Part shown: in pieces, positions 27,378-33,995 of the stretch
How positions within the stretch are numbered: the first letter of the stretch is position 1
Layout of the letters: each line of letters starts with the position of its first letter
Assembly (NCBI RefSeq): GCF_900155635.1
Contig: NZ_LT732540.1
Coordinates: 966,365 to 1,030,364, forward strand
Source: Olsenella urininfantis
GTDB lineage: Bacteria; Actinomycetota; Coriobacteriia; Coriobacteriales; Atopobiaceae
Length of the DNA: 64,000 bases
Direction of reading: 5' to 3'
Position numbers and translations under genes: made by a program
Notes under the pieces: generated by a model
Seen by the model: only the letters and a program-made list of their open reading frames with translations
What the model was told of the DNA's origin: nothing
Database searches by the model: none

Positions 27378-28328
27378 CTACCTTCGAGTATCCCCCAAAT
27401 CAGGCCCGTCGACTCCCGTGGCGTCGAAGGCGGGGACGAAGCTCTCCGAGACGGTGCCGCCCTGCTGCCACCAGAGCTGCTCGAAGCCGAGGTCGTCCGC
27501 GTGATCGAGCACCTCCTCGTACTCTTCGTCGGTAAGGGCACGGGCGAGGTCGCCGCCCTTGGCAAGGCAGCGGGAGTTGGGCGTGTACTGGTTCATGACC
27601 GAGAGGTCCACCTCGTTGCCGCAGAGCTCCCAAACCAGGTCGAGGACAGCGCAGGAGTCGGCCACCTCGCCCGGGAGCACCAGGTGTCGGACGATGATGC
27701 CCGCCTGCATGGAACCATCCTCGGCCAGCCTTCGTCCCCCATGCGCCCTGAGCGCGCCGAGCATTTGCCTCAGGGCAGCTGCCGCCACCTCCGGATAGTC
27801 CCTCGCCGCCGAGAGGCGTGCCGCAAGGCCCGGCGAGGCGTACTTGAAGTCGGTGAGCCACACGTCCACCAGATCAGAAAGCTCATCCACGAGCTCTGGC
27901 CTCTCGTAGCCGGAGGTGTTGCACACGATGGGCAGCGCAAGCCCCGCCTCGCGCGCCAGCCCTATGGCCTCGCGCACGTGTGGGACGAAGTGCAGGGCGG
28001 TGACCAGGTTTATGTTGAGGGCACCCCTCTCCTGCAGCTCCAGCATCATCCTCGCCAGACGAGAGGCGCTCACCTCAAGCCCGAAGCCCTCCTGTGAGAT
28101 CTCGTGATTCTGGCAGAAGACGCAGCGAAGGGGGCAGCCGGAGAAGAAGATGGCGCCCGAGCCTCCCTCGCCCGATATGGGCGGCTCCTCCCAATGGTGC
28201 AGCGCCGAGCGGGCGGCACGAAGCGTGGCGGTGGCGCCACAGAGGCCAGGCATCCCCTCAAGGCGTCTGGCGCCACAGCGCCGGGGGCAAAGCTCGCAGC
28301 GTGCGTATGCCGAAGGACCGATGTCCAA
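27378..28328 (-). CDS. Radical SAM protein, PflX-like (PFL-activase related)
   Basis: 316 aa. Radical SAM cluster motif SGCPLRCVFCQNHE (C-x3-C-x2-C). Before it is a second Cys group, CELCPRRCGARRLEGMPGLC, typical of the PflX/COG1313 group. SAM-binding parts include NLVTALHFVPHV, VCNTSGYE and DVWLTDFKYA. Members resemble pyruvate-formate-lyase activase but their target is mostly unknown. No glycyl-radical enzyme is next to it, so the partner must be elsewhere. The small tail-anchored gene begins right after its stop and may be co-translated. Confidence 0.85.
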   Translation of the reverse strand: MDIGPSAYARCELCPRRCGARRLEGMPGLCGATATLRAARSALHHWEEPPISGEGGSGAIFFSGCPLRCVFCQNHEISQEGFGLEVSASRLARMMLELQERGALNINLVTALHFVPHVREAIGLAREAGLALPIVCNTSGYERPELVDELSDLVDVWLTDFKYASPGLAARLSAARDYPEVAAAALRQMLGALRAHGGRRLAEDGSMQAGIIVRHLVLPGEVADSCAVLDLVWELCGNEVDLSVMNQYTPNSRCLAKGGDLARALTDEEYEEVLDHADDLGFEQLWWQQGGTVSESFVPAFDATGVDGPDLGDTRR

Positions 28329-28388
28329 GCTGGCTCCTCATGTGAAAACGGCCCCACCTTCGAGAAGGAGGGACCGCAATTGCGTGCA

Positions 28389-28464
28389 TGGTGGAGATGA
28401 AGGGATTCGAACCCTCGGCCTCTGCCTTGCGAAGGCAGCGCTCTCCCAGCTGAGCTACATCCCC
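28389..28464 (-). tRNA. tRNA-Ala (anticodon CGC)
   Basis: Cloverleaf: acceptor GGGGATG / CATCTCC, D-arm GCTCAGCTGGGAGAGC, anticodon stem CTGCC/GGCAG with loop TTCGCAA (anticodon CGC), T-arm GAGGG-TTCGAAT-CCCTT, discriminator A and encoded CCA (28389-28391). The G3-T70 wobble pair, the alanine identity element, is present. Confidence 0.95.
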
Positions 28465-28485
28465 GAAGCAACGAGCGCGTAAGAG

Positions 28486-28514
28486 AGTATGGCTTGTTGC
28501 CTTACATCTGTCAA
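28486..28514 (-). promoter_or_regulatory. Sigma-70-type promoter of tRNA-Ala
   Basis: Perfect -35 TTGACA (28509-28514), 17-base spacer, -10 CATACT (28486-28491) on the minus strand, about 22 bases before the tRNA 5' end. Confidence 0.75.
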
Positions 28515-28547
28515 CAGCATGATGGGCTTGCCAGAAGCACGTCGGAC

Positions 28548-28720
28548 AAAAACACAAAGTCGCCCCCTGCGGCCGCGAAATGAACCCACCTTCACAAGGT
28601 GGGTGCCCTCGTCGCTTGTTCCAGCTTCCTCAGCAAGGGAGGATGTCTGTACTGAAGGCGATATGCGGGCTCCCTCAAAACGCCTGTCGGTTCACCCAGT
28701 TGTTGCCGCAGGGGGACGAC
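28548..28720 (-). ncRNA. ssrS: 6S RNA candidate
   Basis: About 173 nt on the minus strand between tRNA-Ala and the WecA-like gene. Its ends pair as a long closing stem: GUCG-UCCCCCUGCGGC at 5' (28705-28720) with GCCGCAGGGGG-CGAC at 3' (28559-28573), 15 bp with one bulged base. Inside are a large open region, a GGGAG/CTCCC stem, and a 9-bp hairpin ACCCACCTT/AAGGTGGGT on the 3' side (28584-28604), as in 6S RNA where a small hairpin forms in the 3' strand of the central bubble. A -10 TATATT (28727-28732) is placed so that transcription starts at G28720, and the stem is followed by UUUGUGUUUUU. 6S RNA binds sigma-70 RNA polymerase in stationary phase. No similarity search was possible. Confidence 0.72.
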
Positions 28721-28726
28721 ACCTCA

Positions 28727-28732
28727 AATATA
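28727..28732 (-). promoter_or_regulatory. -10 element of the 6S RNA candidate
   Basis: TATATT on the minus strand, six bases before G28720, the first base of the closing stem. The -35 region (around CTGGCG) is weak. Confidence 0.5.
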
Positions 28733-28903
28733 CGCGAGACAAAGGCCGACGCCAGTCTTGACTTACGGCTTGCATTGGTGAATGGAGGCCGTCGCGCACC
28801 CCTCGGCGCGCGACGGCGGATAAAAGGCGCGCGGACGCATCATGGCCTTTCCTGTACCATTGACCCGTCACAGGCGATTGGAAAAGGAGGAAGGGCCCCG
28901 AAG

Positions 28904-30106
28904 ATGGTCAGGCCGTGCATCACACATCTCTTCCTCTTTGCCAGCGCGCTGCTCTGCACGCTGGCGTGCACGCCCCTCGCCGGCAAGATCGCCTGGAGGC
29001 TTGGTGCCGTGGACAGGCCTGGCGCGCGGCGCATCAACCGCAGGCCCATACCGCGCATGGGCGGCATCGCGGTCTTCGCCGGTATCGTCGTGGCCTTTGC
29101 CGTCCAGTACCTGGGGACCACCCTCCTTGGCTGGCCCACGGTCCTCTCCCCCGCCCCAGACCTGCACGACATGCACTACTGGGCCCTGGTGGCCGGCTTC
29201 GTGATCATCTTTGCCACGGGCTTTCTCGACGACGTGTTCCAGCTCAATCCCCTGCAGAAGCTCTTTGGGCAGGTTCTCGCGGCGAGCGTTGCCGTCGCGG
29301 GAGGCCTGGTGATGGGCACCATCGTCAACCCCCTCACCGAGGGGCCCCTTGACCTGGGTTGGACGGCCTACCCCGTCACGGTGGTCTATCTGGTTGCCTA
29401 TGTGAACATCTTTAACCTCATCGACGGGCTCGACGGGCTCGCCTCTGGCATCGCGAGCATCGCCGGAACAACCATGTTCGTTCTTTCGGTCATGGCGCAA
29501 AGACAGGACAGCGCCGCCCTGTCCGTGGCTCTTGTCGGTGCCTGCCTGGGCTTTCTGCGCTACAACTTCAACCCCGCGTCAATCTTCCTGGGAGACTCGG
29601 GGTCTCTCCTCTTGGGATATGCCCTGGGGAGCATCTCGCTCCTCTCGGTCACGCGCGTGGCGGGCCTCACCACCATCATCGTGCCACTGGTGATCGCCGG
29701 CATCCCCATTATCGACACCTTCTCGGCCATCGTCCGCAGAAAGCGCGCCCATGTGAGCATTGGGCACGCCGACCGCGGCCACATACACCACCGGCTGATC
29801 GACCACGGCTTCAACCAGCGTCAGGCGGTGCTTCTCATGTACGCATGGACCGCCCTGCTCTGCCTGGGGACCTTTGCCATGACACAGGTAAGTGTGGTGC
29901 CGCGCATTGCCATATTTGCCTTCCTGCTTGGCGTATCGGTTGCCCTTGCCTGCAAGCTCCACCTCTTCAGGCCCGTCCTGCTGCACCACACCAACCCGGA
30001 CACGGGAAACGACGAGCTTGTTGGCCCTGACGACCCCTCCTTCAAGGAGGCTCAGAGTCAGTTCAGGCAAGACGAGGCCGAGAGGCTACGCATCCATCAC
30101 GGCTAG
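28904..30106 (+). CDS. Polyprenyl-phosphate N-acetylhexosamine-1-phosphate transferase (WecA/TagO-like)
   Basis: Integral membrane enzyme of the MraY/WecA family that moves a sugar-1-phosphate from UDP-sugar to undecaprenyl phosphate, beginning teichoic acid, polysaccharide or similar glycan synthesis; 400 aa, about ten helices. Signatures: RRINRRPIPRMGGIAVFAG, NIFNLIDGLDGLASG (catalytic Asp region), FLGDSGSLLLGYALG and DRGHIHHRLIDHGF. ATG 28904 was chosen: MVRPCITHLFLF leads straight into helix 1 and AAAGGAGGAAGG lies upstream, slightly distant. The longer open frame upstream overlaps the 6S RNA and is not coding. Ends at a bidirectional terminator with rplT. Confidence 0.9.
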   Translation: MVRPCITHLFLFASALLCTLACTPLAGKIAWRLGAVDRPGARRINRRPIPRMGGIAVFAGIVVAFAVQYLGTTLLGWPTVLSPAPDLHDMHYWALVAGFVIIFATGFLDDVFQLNPLQKLFGQVLAASVAVAGGLVMGTIVNPLTEGPLDLGWTAYPVTVVYLVAYVNIFNLIDGLDGLASGIASIAGTTMFVLSVMAQRQDSAALSVALVGACLGFLRYNFNPASIFLGDSGSLLLGYALGSISLLSVTRVAGLTTIIVPLVIAGIPIIDTFSAIVRRKRAHVSIGHADRGHIHHRLIDHGFNQRQAVLLMYAWTALLCLGTFAMTQVSVVPRIAIFAFLLGVSVALACKLHLFRPVLLHHTNPDTGNDELVGPDDPSFKEAQSQFRQDEAERLRIHHG

Positions 30107-30148
30107 CGCCCGCAGGGGCTTGCGTTGCAGATATGCCCCTCAAAAGGA

Positions 30149-30188
30149 AACGCGCCCCGCAGCAAGCCTGTCTGCTGCGGGGCGCGTT
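30149..30188. terminator. Bidirectional terminator between the WecA-like gene and rplT
   Basis: 16-bp perfect stem AACGCGCCCCGCAGCA / TGCTGCGGGGCGCGTT with an 8-base loop between convergent genes; T-rich on the minus side (TTTCCTTTTG) and TTCTG on the plus side. Confidence 0.75.
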
Positions 30189-30206
30189 CTGCGAGATGCC
30201 CTTGGG

Positions 30207-30566
30207 CTACTCGGCAAGGGCCTTCTTGGCCACGGCGGCGAGGTCGGCGAAGGCAGCCTCGTCCTCGTAGGCGATCTGAGCGAGGACCTTGCGGTCAAGC
30301 TCGACGCCGGCAAGCCTCAGGCCGTGCATGAACTTGCTGTAGGAGAGCTCGTTCATGCGGGAGGCGGCGTTGATGCGCTGGATCCAGAGACCGCGGATGT
30401 CGCGCTTCTTGTTGCGACGGTCGCGGTATGCGTACTGGCCGGAGTGCTGGGCCTGCTCCTTCATGCCGCGGAAGGTGCGGGAGGCGGTTCCGTAGTAACC
30501 CTTGGTGCGCTCGACCAGGGTCTGACGCTTCTTGCGGCCGGCGACTGCGCGCTTAACACGTGCCAT
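30207..30566 (-). CDS. rplT: 50S ribosomal protein L20
   Basis: Ribosome assembly protein and, in several bacteria, repressor of its own operon; 119 aa, standard length. [30 protein letters not shown] N-terminal basic helix, [18 protein letters not shown] and [15 protein letters not shown] are diagnostic. Third gene of infC-rpmI-rplT, about 50 bases after rpmI, with GGAG-type site before ATG. Confidence 0.97.
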   Translation of the reverse strand: MARVKRAVAGRKKRQTLVERTKGYYGTASRTFRGMKEQAQHSGQYAYRDRRNKKRDIRGLWIQRINAASRMNELSYSKFMHGLRLAGVELDRKVLAQIAYEDEAAFADLAAVAKKALAE

Positions 30567-30617
30567 ATCTAATCAACTCCTTGATTCTGTGCAATCGGAT
30601 GACGCGGATGGCGTCGG

Positions 30618-30812
30618 TTAGGCGCCCATGCGCTGCGAGACGACCTTGCTGTCTGCGGCGGAGAGCACGGCCTCCTTACGGAAGCCACGGATGCGCTTCT
30701 GGGACTTCTTGGTCAGGATGTGGCTCTTGAAAGCCTTGGCACGCATGATCTTGCCAGTTGCGGTACGGCGGAAACGCTTTGCCGAACCCTTGTGCGTCTT
30801 CATCTTGGGCAT
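30618..30812 (-). CDS. rpmI: 50S ribosomal protein L35
   Basis: 64-aa basic ribosomal protein. [14 protein letters not shown] opening, then [17 protein letters not shown] and [11 protein letters not shown] are the family hallmarks. The true ATG is 30812; the frame open upstream is a shadow of infC. It starts one base after the infC stop codon, so translation is coupled. Confidence 0.97.
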   Translation of the reverse strand: MPKMKTHKGSAKRFRRTATGKIMRAKAFKSHILTKKSQKRIRGFRKEAVLSAADSKVVSQRMGA

Positions 30813-30813
30813 G

Positions 30814-31383
30814 CTAGTTCTCCTTCTCACTCTCGGCGTTGCCCGCCTCGACCTTCTCGTCGAAGGCTCCCTTAATGGGGGCAACGAGCATGTGCATGTT
30901 GCGGCCTTCCATCTTGGGCATCTGCTCGACGGTGGCATAAGCTGCGAGGTCCTCAGCCAGCCTGTCAAGCACCATCCTGCCCTGCTCGGGGTGGGCCATC
31001 TCACGACCGCGGAACATGATCGTGACCTTCACGCGCGCGCCCTTCTTGAGGAAGCGCAGGACGTGGTTCATCTTGGTGGTGTAGTCCCCCACATCGATCT
31101 TCGGGCGGAACTTCATCTCCTTGACCTCGACCTTGACCTGGTTCTTTCGAGCGGCCTTGGCCTTGCGGTCCTGTTCGTACTTGAACTTGCGATAGTCCAT
31201 GACCTTGCAGACGGGAGGCTCCGCGTTGGGAGCGATCTCCACGAGGTCGAGGTTCTGCTCGTCTGCGATGCGAAGGGCATCGCGAACGCCGAACAGGCCC
31301 AGCTGGGAACCATCGACGCCGATGAGGCGGCAGGTACGGGCTGTGATCTCGCTGTTGATGCGAGGACCCTCGTTCTTGGCTAT
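30814..31383 (-). CDS. infC: Translation initiation factor IF-3, starting at ATA
   Basis: Binds the 30S subunit and checks start codons; 189 aa. The sequence reads [22 protein letters not shown] and [19 protein letters not shown] (N-domain, linker) then [11 protein letters not shown] and [13 protein letters not shown] (C-domain). The first ATG/GTG in frame would delete the N-terminal domain. An in-frame TAA lies only two codons upstream of ATA 31383, and the intervening codon is GAG, so ATA is the only sensible initiator; GGAAGGTG is seven bases upstream. Rare starts (AUU in E. coli) let IF-3 repress its own translation; AUA here likely works likewise. A leader attenuator precedes it. Confidence 0.93.
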   Translation of the reverse strand: MAKNEGPRINSEITARTCRLIGVDGSQLGLFGVRDALRIADEQNLDLVEIAPNAEPPVCKVMDYRKFKYEQDRKAKAARKNQVKVEVKEMKFRPKIDVGDYTTKMNHVLRFLKKGARVKVTIMFRGREMAHPEQGRMVLDRLAEDLAAYATVEQMPKMEGRNMHMLVAPIKGAFDEKVEAGNAESEKEN

Positions 31384-31424
31384 CTCTTACACCTTCCTTC
31401 ACGTGCGCGGTGCGAGACCGCATG

Positions 31425-31459
31425 AAAAAAACTCCCAGAAGCAAGGCAGCATCCAGGAG
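31425..31459 (-). terminator. Attenuator in the infC leader
   Basis: On the minus strand CTCCTGGA pairs with TCTGGGAG (8 bp, two G-U pairs, 12-base loop) followed by seven T, ending about 40 bases before the infC start. It falls inside the leader transcribed from the promoter at 31571-31599, so it would stop most transcripts before infC-rpmI-rplT unless an alternative fold forms. Confidence 0.65.
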
Positions 31460-31570
31460 ACAAGGGCCCATCTCGCACATGGACCGCTTATGCGTCTGAC
31501 CGGACGGCTGCCCTTGGCGCCGTGCAGGTGGGGATGCGACGCATCCCTCTTTGCGAAAAACACTTTTGCC

Positions 31571-31599
31571 ATGATACACCGAGACGTCCCGAGGCACAA
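31571..31599 (-). promoter_or_regulatory. Promoter of infC-rpmI-rplT
   Basis: -35 TTGTGC (31594-31599), 17-base spacer, -10 TATCAT (31571-31576) on the minus strand; start near 31564 gives a leader of about 180 nt containing a GGGATG/CATCCC hairpin (31531-31547) and the attenuator. Confidence 0.55.
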
Positions 31600-31702
31600 G
31601 AAGCACACGGGTTTATTTGGCTGCCGTCCACACGATGGCCAGCCTGCAACAAGATGCCGTCTGAGGGCCATCGCCTGGGGAAACCCAAGTGCCCTGGAGA
31701 CC

Positions 31703-31875
31703 TGTTGTCATTCGGGGCACAAAAACGACAGCATAATGCCCGTCGCAGCTGACCAACTGGACAAACGTGGACCACAGAGCGACCTGCTGTCACATATGGG
31801 CCAAAAGTGACAACAGGTTCACCACGCTCATCTCGCCATATGGGCAAACAACAGCGGCGCGGCATCCTGTTGTTT
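31703..31875. repeat. Cluster of three palindromic repeat units (TGTTGTCA...TGACAGCA)
   Basis: Unit 1: TGTTGTC (31703-31709) and GACAGCA (31727-31733). Unit 2, opposite orientation: CCTGCTGTCAC (31783-31793) and GTGACAACAGG (31807-31817), 11 bp with one mismatch. Unit 3, diverged: AAACAACAG (31846-31854) and CTGTTGTTT (31867-31875). A related unit is at 55336-55372. Units 1 and 2 share an asymmetric arm pair (TGTTGTCA versus TGCTGTCA) and a GGCCC/GGGGC centre. They lie in the non-coding gap between kdgT and the infC promoter. Confidence 0.55.
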
Positions 31876-31920
31876 TCAGGTCCGGACGTGACGAGGCAAG
31901 TGGCGGCAAGAAGGCGAGCG

Positions 31921-32871
31921 CTACGACTCCCTGGAGGAAAGCCTATTGTCCAGCCAGCCCGTGAGCAGGGGTGCGGCGAGCGCCGTGATGATGACCGCCG
32001 CCGCGATCTGGGCCGTGGCAACAGGCACCAGCGCCGCATAGGAGGCATCTGAGGCCGCAAGCGCAGGCGGGGTGGTCATGGCGGTGCCCGCAATGGTCGA
32101 GCAGGCCATGCCGGCCTTGCCGCTGCCTCCCGTCAGGCGGTCAAACGCCGCGGTGGCAACTCCGATGACCAGACAGATGACGGCAAGGAGGATGCCAGAG
32201 AGGCCGCCCGCGACAAGGCTCTCGAGGCTCATGCCGCAGCCGAGGGCAAAGCCCAGCACCGCGATGCAGGGGTGGACGCCAGGTGCCATGAGCTGCCTCA
32301 CGAAGGGGAAGAGGTTGCCGAGCACGATGCCCAGAACTATGGGGAGGAGAGACCCGACGAGAGATCCCAGGGAGATGTCCGCGACGCCCGCAGCGCCCAG
32401 GGCGATCATGGTGATGGTGGGGCCGGCGGTGAAGCAGAGGATGCCCGCCGCGCCCCTCTCGGCCTCGTCTCCGTACTCCGCCATGATGCCCGTGTAAAGA
32501 GCGATGTTGCAGAAGCTCACGCCCCCGATGATGGCAAGCGAGCTCAGGCCAAAGAAGTTGTCCCCCAGGAAGAAGGCGACGAGGAGGCCAAAGGCGATGG
32601 ACAAGGCAAGCTTGGGGATCAAGATCATGATGCCGCACTTGACGGCCCTGGGCGTCGACCTGAAGTTGATGCCCACCCCGATGCCCAGGAGGATGACGAA
32701 GACCAAGGCGTTGCCACCGTGCACCGCAGCCGTTGTGAAGCCTCCCATCTCAAGCACCTCGGGCACAAAGGAGTGCAGCAGCAGGCCCAGAAGCATGGGG
32801 TAGATCATAATGTCACCGGGGAGGCGGGGAATGGAAACGCGCTTCGGGGCTCTTTCGGTCGCCATTGCCAT
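31921..32871 (-). CDS. 2-keto-3-deoxygluconate permease family transporter
   Basis: Membrane transporter of the KdgT family, 316 aa, about ten helices. IPRLPGDIMIYPMLLGLLLHSF at the start, GIGVGINFRSTPRAVKCG, FCNIALYTGIMAEYGDE and GVHPCIAVLGFALGCGMSL correspond to the KdgT pattern. ATG 32871 has AGGAG five bases upstream. KdgT imports 2-keto-3-deoxygluconate with H+, but family members also exist with other acids and no sugar-acid catabolic genes are adjacent, so the substrate is open. Stands alone. Confidence 0.85.
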   Translation of the reverse strand: MAMATERAPKRVSIPRLPGDIMIYPMLLGLLLHSFVPEVLEMGGFTTAAVHGGNALVFVILLGIGVGINFRSTPRAVKCGIMILIPKLALSIAFGLLVAFFLGDNFFGLSSLAIIGGVSFCNIALYTGIMAEYGDEAERGAAGILCFTAGPTITMIALGAAGVADISLGSLVGSLLPIVLGIVLGNLFPFVRQLMAPGVHPCIAVLGFALGCGMSLESLVAGGLSGILLAVICLVIGVATAAFDRLTGGSGKAGMACSTIAGTAMTTPPALAASDASYAALVPVATAQIAAAVIITALAAPLLTGWLDNRLSSRES

Positions 32872-32967
32872 GGGCACTCCTATCGATTGGTTTTTGGGTT
32901 GGGCGAATGTACCAAATGGCCTCAGGCGAAAAGATCAGCGGACCTCGGTCGTCATGAGCGCGTAACG

Positions 32968-33003
32968 AAAAAACGGACCGACGCCCACAGGGGCCGGTCC
33001 GTT
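32968..33003 (-). terminator. Intrinsic terminator of tRNA-Leu
   Basis: 9-bp stem AACGGACCG / CGGTCCGTT with further GC pairing inside, followed on the minus strand by TTTTTT. Lies ten bases after the tRNA CCA end. Confidence 0.8.
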
Positions 33004-33012
33004 CGATTTCGA

Positions 33013-33099
33013 TGGTGCCCGAGGTGGGACTCGAACCCACACTCTGTTGCCAGAAGCGGATTTTGAGTCCGCCGCGTCTGCCAATTCCGCCACTCGGGC
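33013..33099 (-). tRNA. tRNA-Leu (anticodon CAA)
   Basis: Class II tRNA: acceptor GCCCGAG / CTCGGGC, D-arm GGCGGAATTGGCAGACGC, anticodon stem GCGGA/TCCGC with loop CTCAAAA (anticodon CAA), a long variable arm (TTCTGGCAACAGAG), T-arm GTGGG-TTCGAGT-CCCAC, discriminator A and encoded CCA (33013-33015). Confidence 0.95.
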
Positions 33100-33139
33100 A
33101 ACTGGAACCTAAAGCACTATAGCAGAGCGCACGCCTTGT

Positions 33140-33994
33140 CTAGTGCACGCCGTCAGACTCCGCCCCCGGCTGCAGCCAGGGGTTGGTGGCAAGCTCGTCC
33201 TCCATGGTGGTAGGTTCGCCATGACCACAGAAGAGGTTCGTGTGGGGGGCGATCTGCTCTCGCAGGCGTGCGAGAGAGGCCATGAGCGTGTCGTGGTCGC
33301 CACCCTCGAGGTCGGTCCTGCCGCAGGAGCCCTTGAAGAGGGTGTCACCCAGGAAGGCGACGTGCTCTGCCGTGCCCTGGCCCACCAGGCAGATACCCCC
33401 GGGCGTGTGGCCGGGGGCCTCGATGACGCGGAAGCCGGCGCTGCCCAGCTCAAGGATGTCCCCGTCCTTGAGAAGGAGGTCGGGGGCAGGCGCGTTGTCA
33501 TCGTAGGCGCGACCAGACTCCCCCGGCTCGCCGGCATGCGCCGCGCGCCCTGCGTCCTCGGCCTTGATGGCAAAGAGCCCGCCGGCAGCCTCCTGCAGGG
33601 CCTTCACGCCACCCACGTGGTCTCCGTGTCCGTGCGTGGCGACGATGTACTTCAGCGTGATGTCCTCGGGCAGGTGCTCGGCTATGGCCGCGCCGGAGTT
33701 GCCCGGGTCGACGACCAGGCACTCCTTGCCCGAAAGGTAGGCATAGCAGTTGGTCTCCAGGGGACCGACGATGAACATGGCAATCTGGTCGCGGTCCTCT
33801 CCCCCATGGTGGCAGCCCCCATGTCCGCCGCAGCAGCAGCCACCCTCGCCGTGCCCGTGGTGGTGGCCCTCGCCGTGCCCTCCGCAGCAGCCGCCGTCGC
33901 CGTGGTCGTGGTCGTGGCTCCCGCAGCAGCCGCCGTCGCCGTGATCGTGGTCGTGGCTCCCGCAGCAGCAGTGCTCTTCCTTCTCCTCGGCCAT
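33140..33994 (-). CDS. Metallo-beta-lactamase-fold hydrolase with His/Cys-rich tandem-repeat N-terminus
   Basis: 284 aa. From about residue 70 it is a glyoxalase II-like hydrolase: THGHGDHVGG (H-x-H-x-D-H), CGHGEPT, GHTPGGICLV and FLGDTLFKGSCGRTDLEGG. The first 66 residues are unlike the family: 15 His, 11 Cys, many Gly and Asp, no hydrophobic core. Two identical 13-residue units (GSHDHDHGDGGCC, residues 12-24 and 25-37) are followed by degenerate ones (GGHGEGHHHGHGEGGCC). This looks like a metal-binding tail, perhaps storing or delivering Zn/Ni/Cu to the di-metal active site. It begins one base after the (p)ppGpp gene stop, so the two are co-transcribed. Substrate of the hydrolase is not determinable. 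Confidence 0.9.
   Translation of the reverse strand: MAEEKEEHCCCGSHDHDHGDGGCCGSHDHDHGDGGCCGGHGEGHHHGHGEGGCCCGGHGGCHHGGEDRDQIAMFIVGPLETNCYAYLSGKECLVVDPGNSGAAIAEHLPEDITLKYIVATHGHGDHVGGVKALQEAAGGLFAIKAEDAGRAAHAGEPGESGRAYDDNAPAPDLLLKDGDILELGSAGFRVIEAPGHTPGGICLVGQGTAEHVAFLGDTLFKGSCGRTDLEGGDHDTLMASLARLREQIAPHTNLFCGHGEPTTMEDELATNPWLQPGAESDGVH
33884..33961 (-). repeat. Two exact-unit 39-bp coding tandem repeats
   Basis: Two consecutive 39-bp units coding GSHDHDHGDGGCC in the metallo-hydrolase N-terminus, nearly identical at the DNA level; imperfect units continue to about 33830. Such repeats can change copy number by slippage. Confidence 0.75.
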
Positions 33995-33995
33995 G

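Noticed and set aside
28788..28817. 10-bp GC hairpin (GCCGTCGCGC/GCGCGACGGC) as a terminator
   Set aside because: No T-run on either side and no gene ends nearby; left unassigned as a possible leader structure of the WecA-like gene.
28580..28903. N-terminal extension of the WecA-like protein
   Set aside because: The region is the 6S RNA candidate and its promoter; helix 1 starts right after ATG 28904.
33830..33970. CRISPR-like short repeats
   Set aside because: The repeats are in-frame coding units of the metallo-hydrolase, without spacers.
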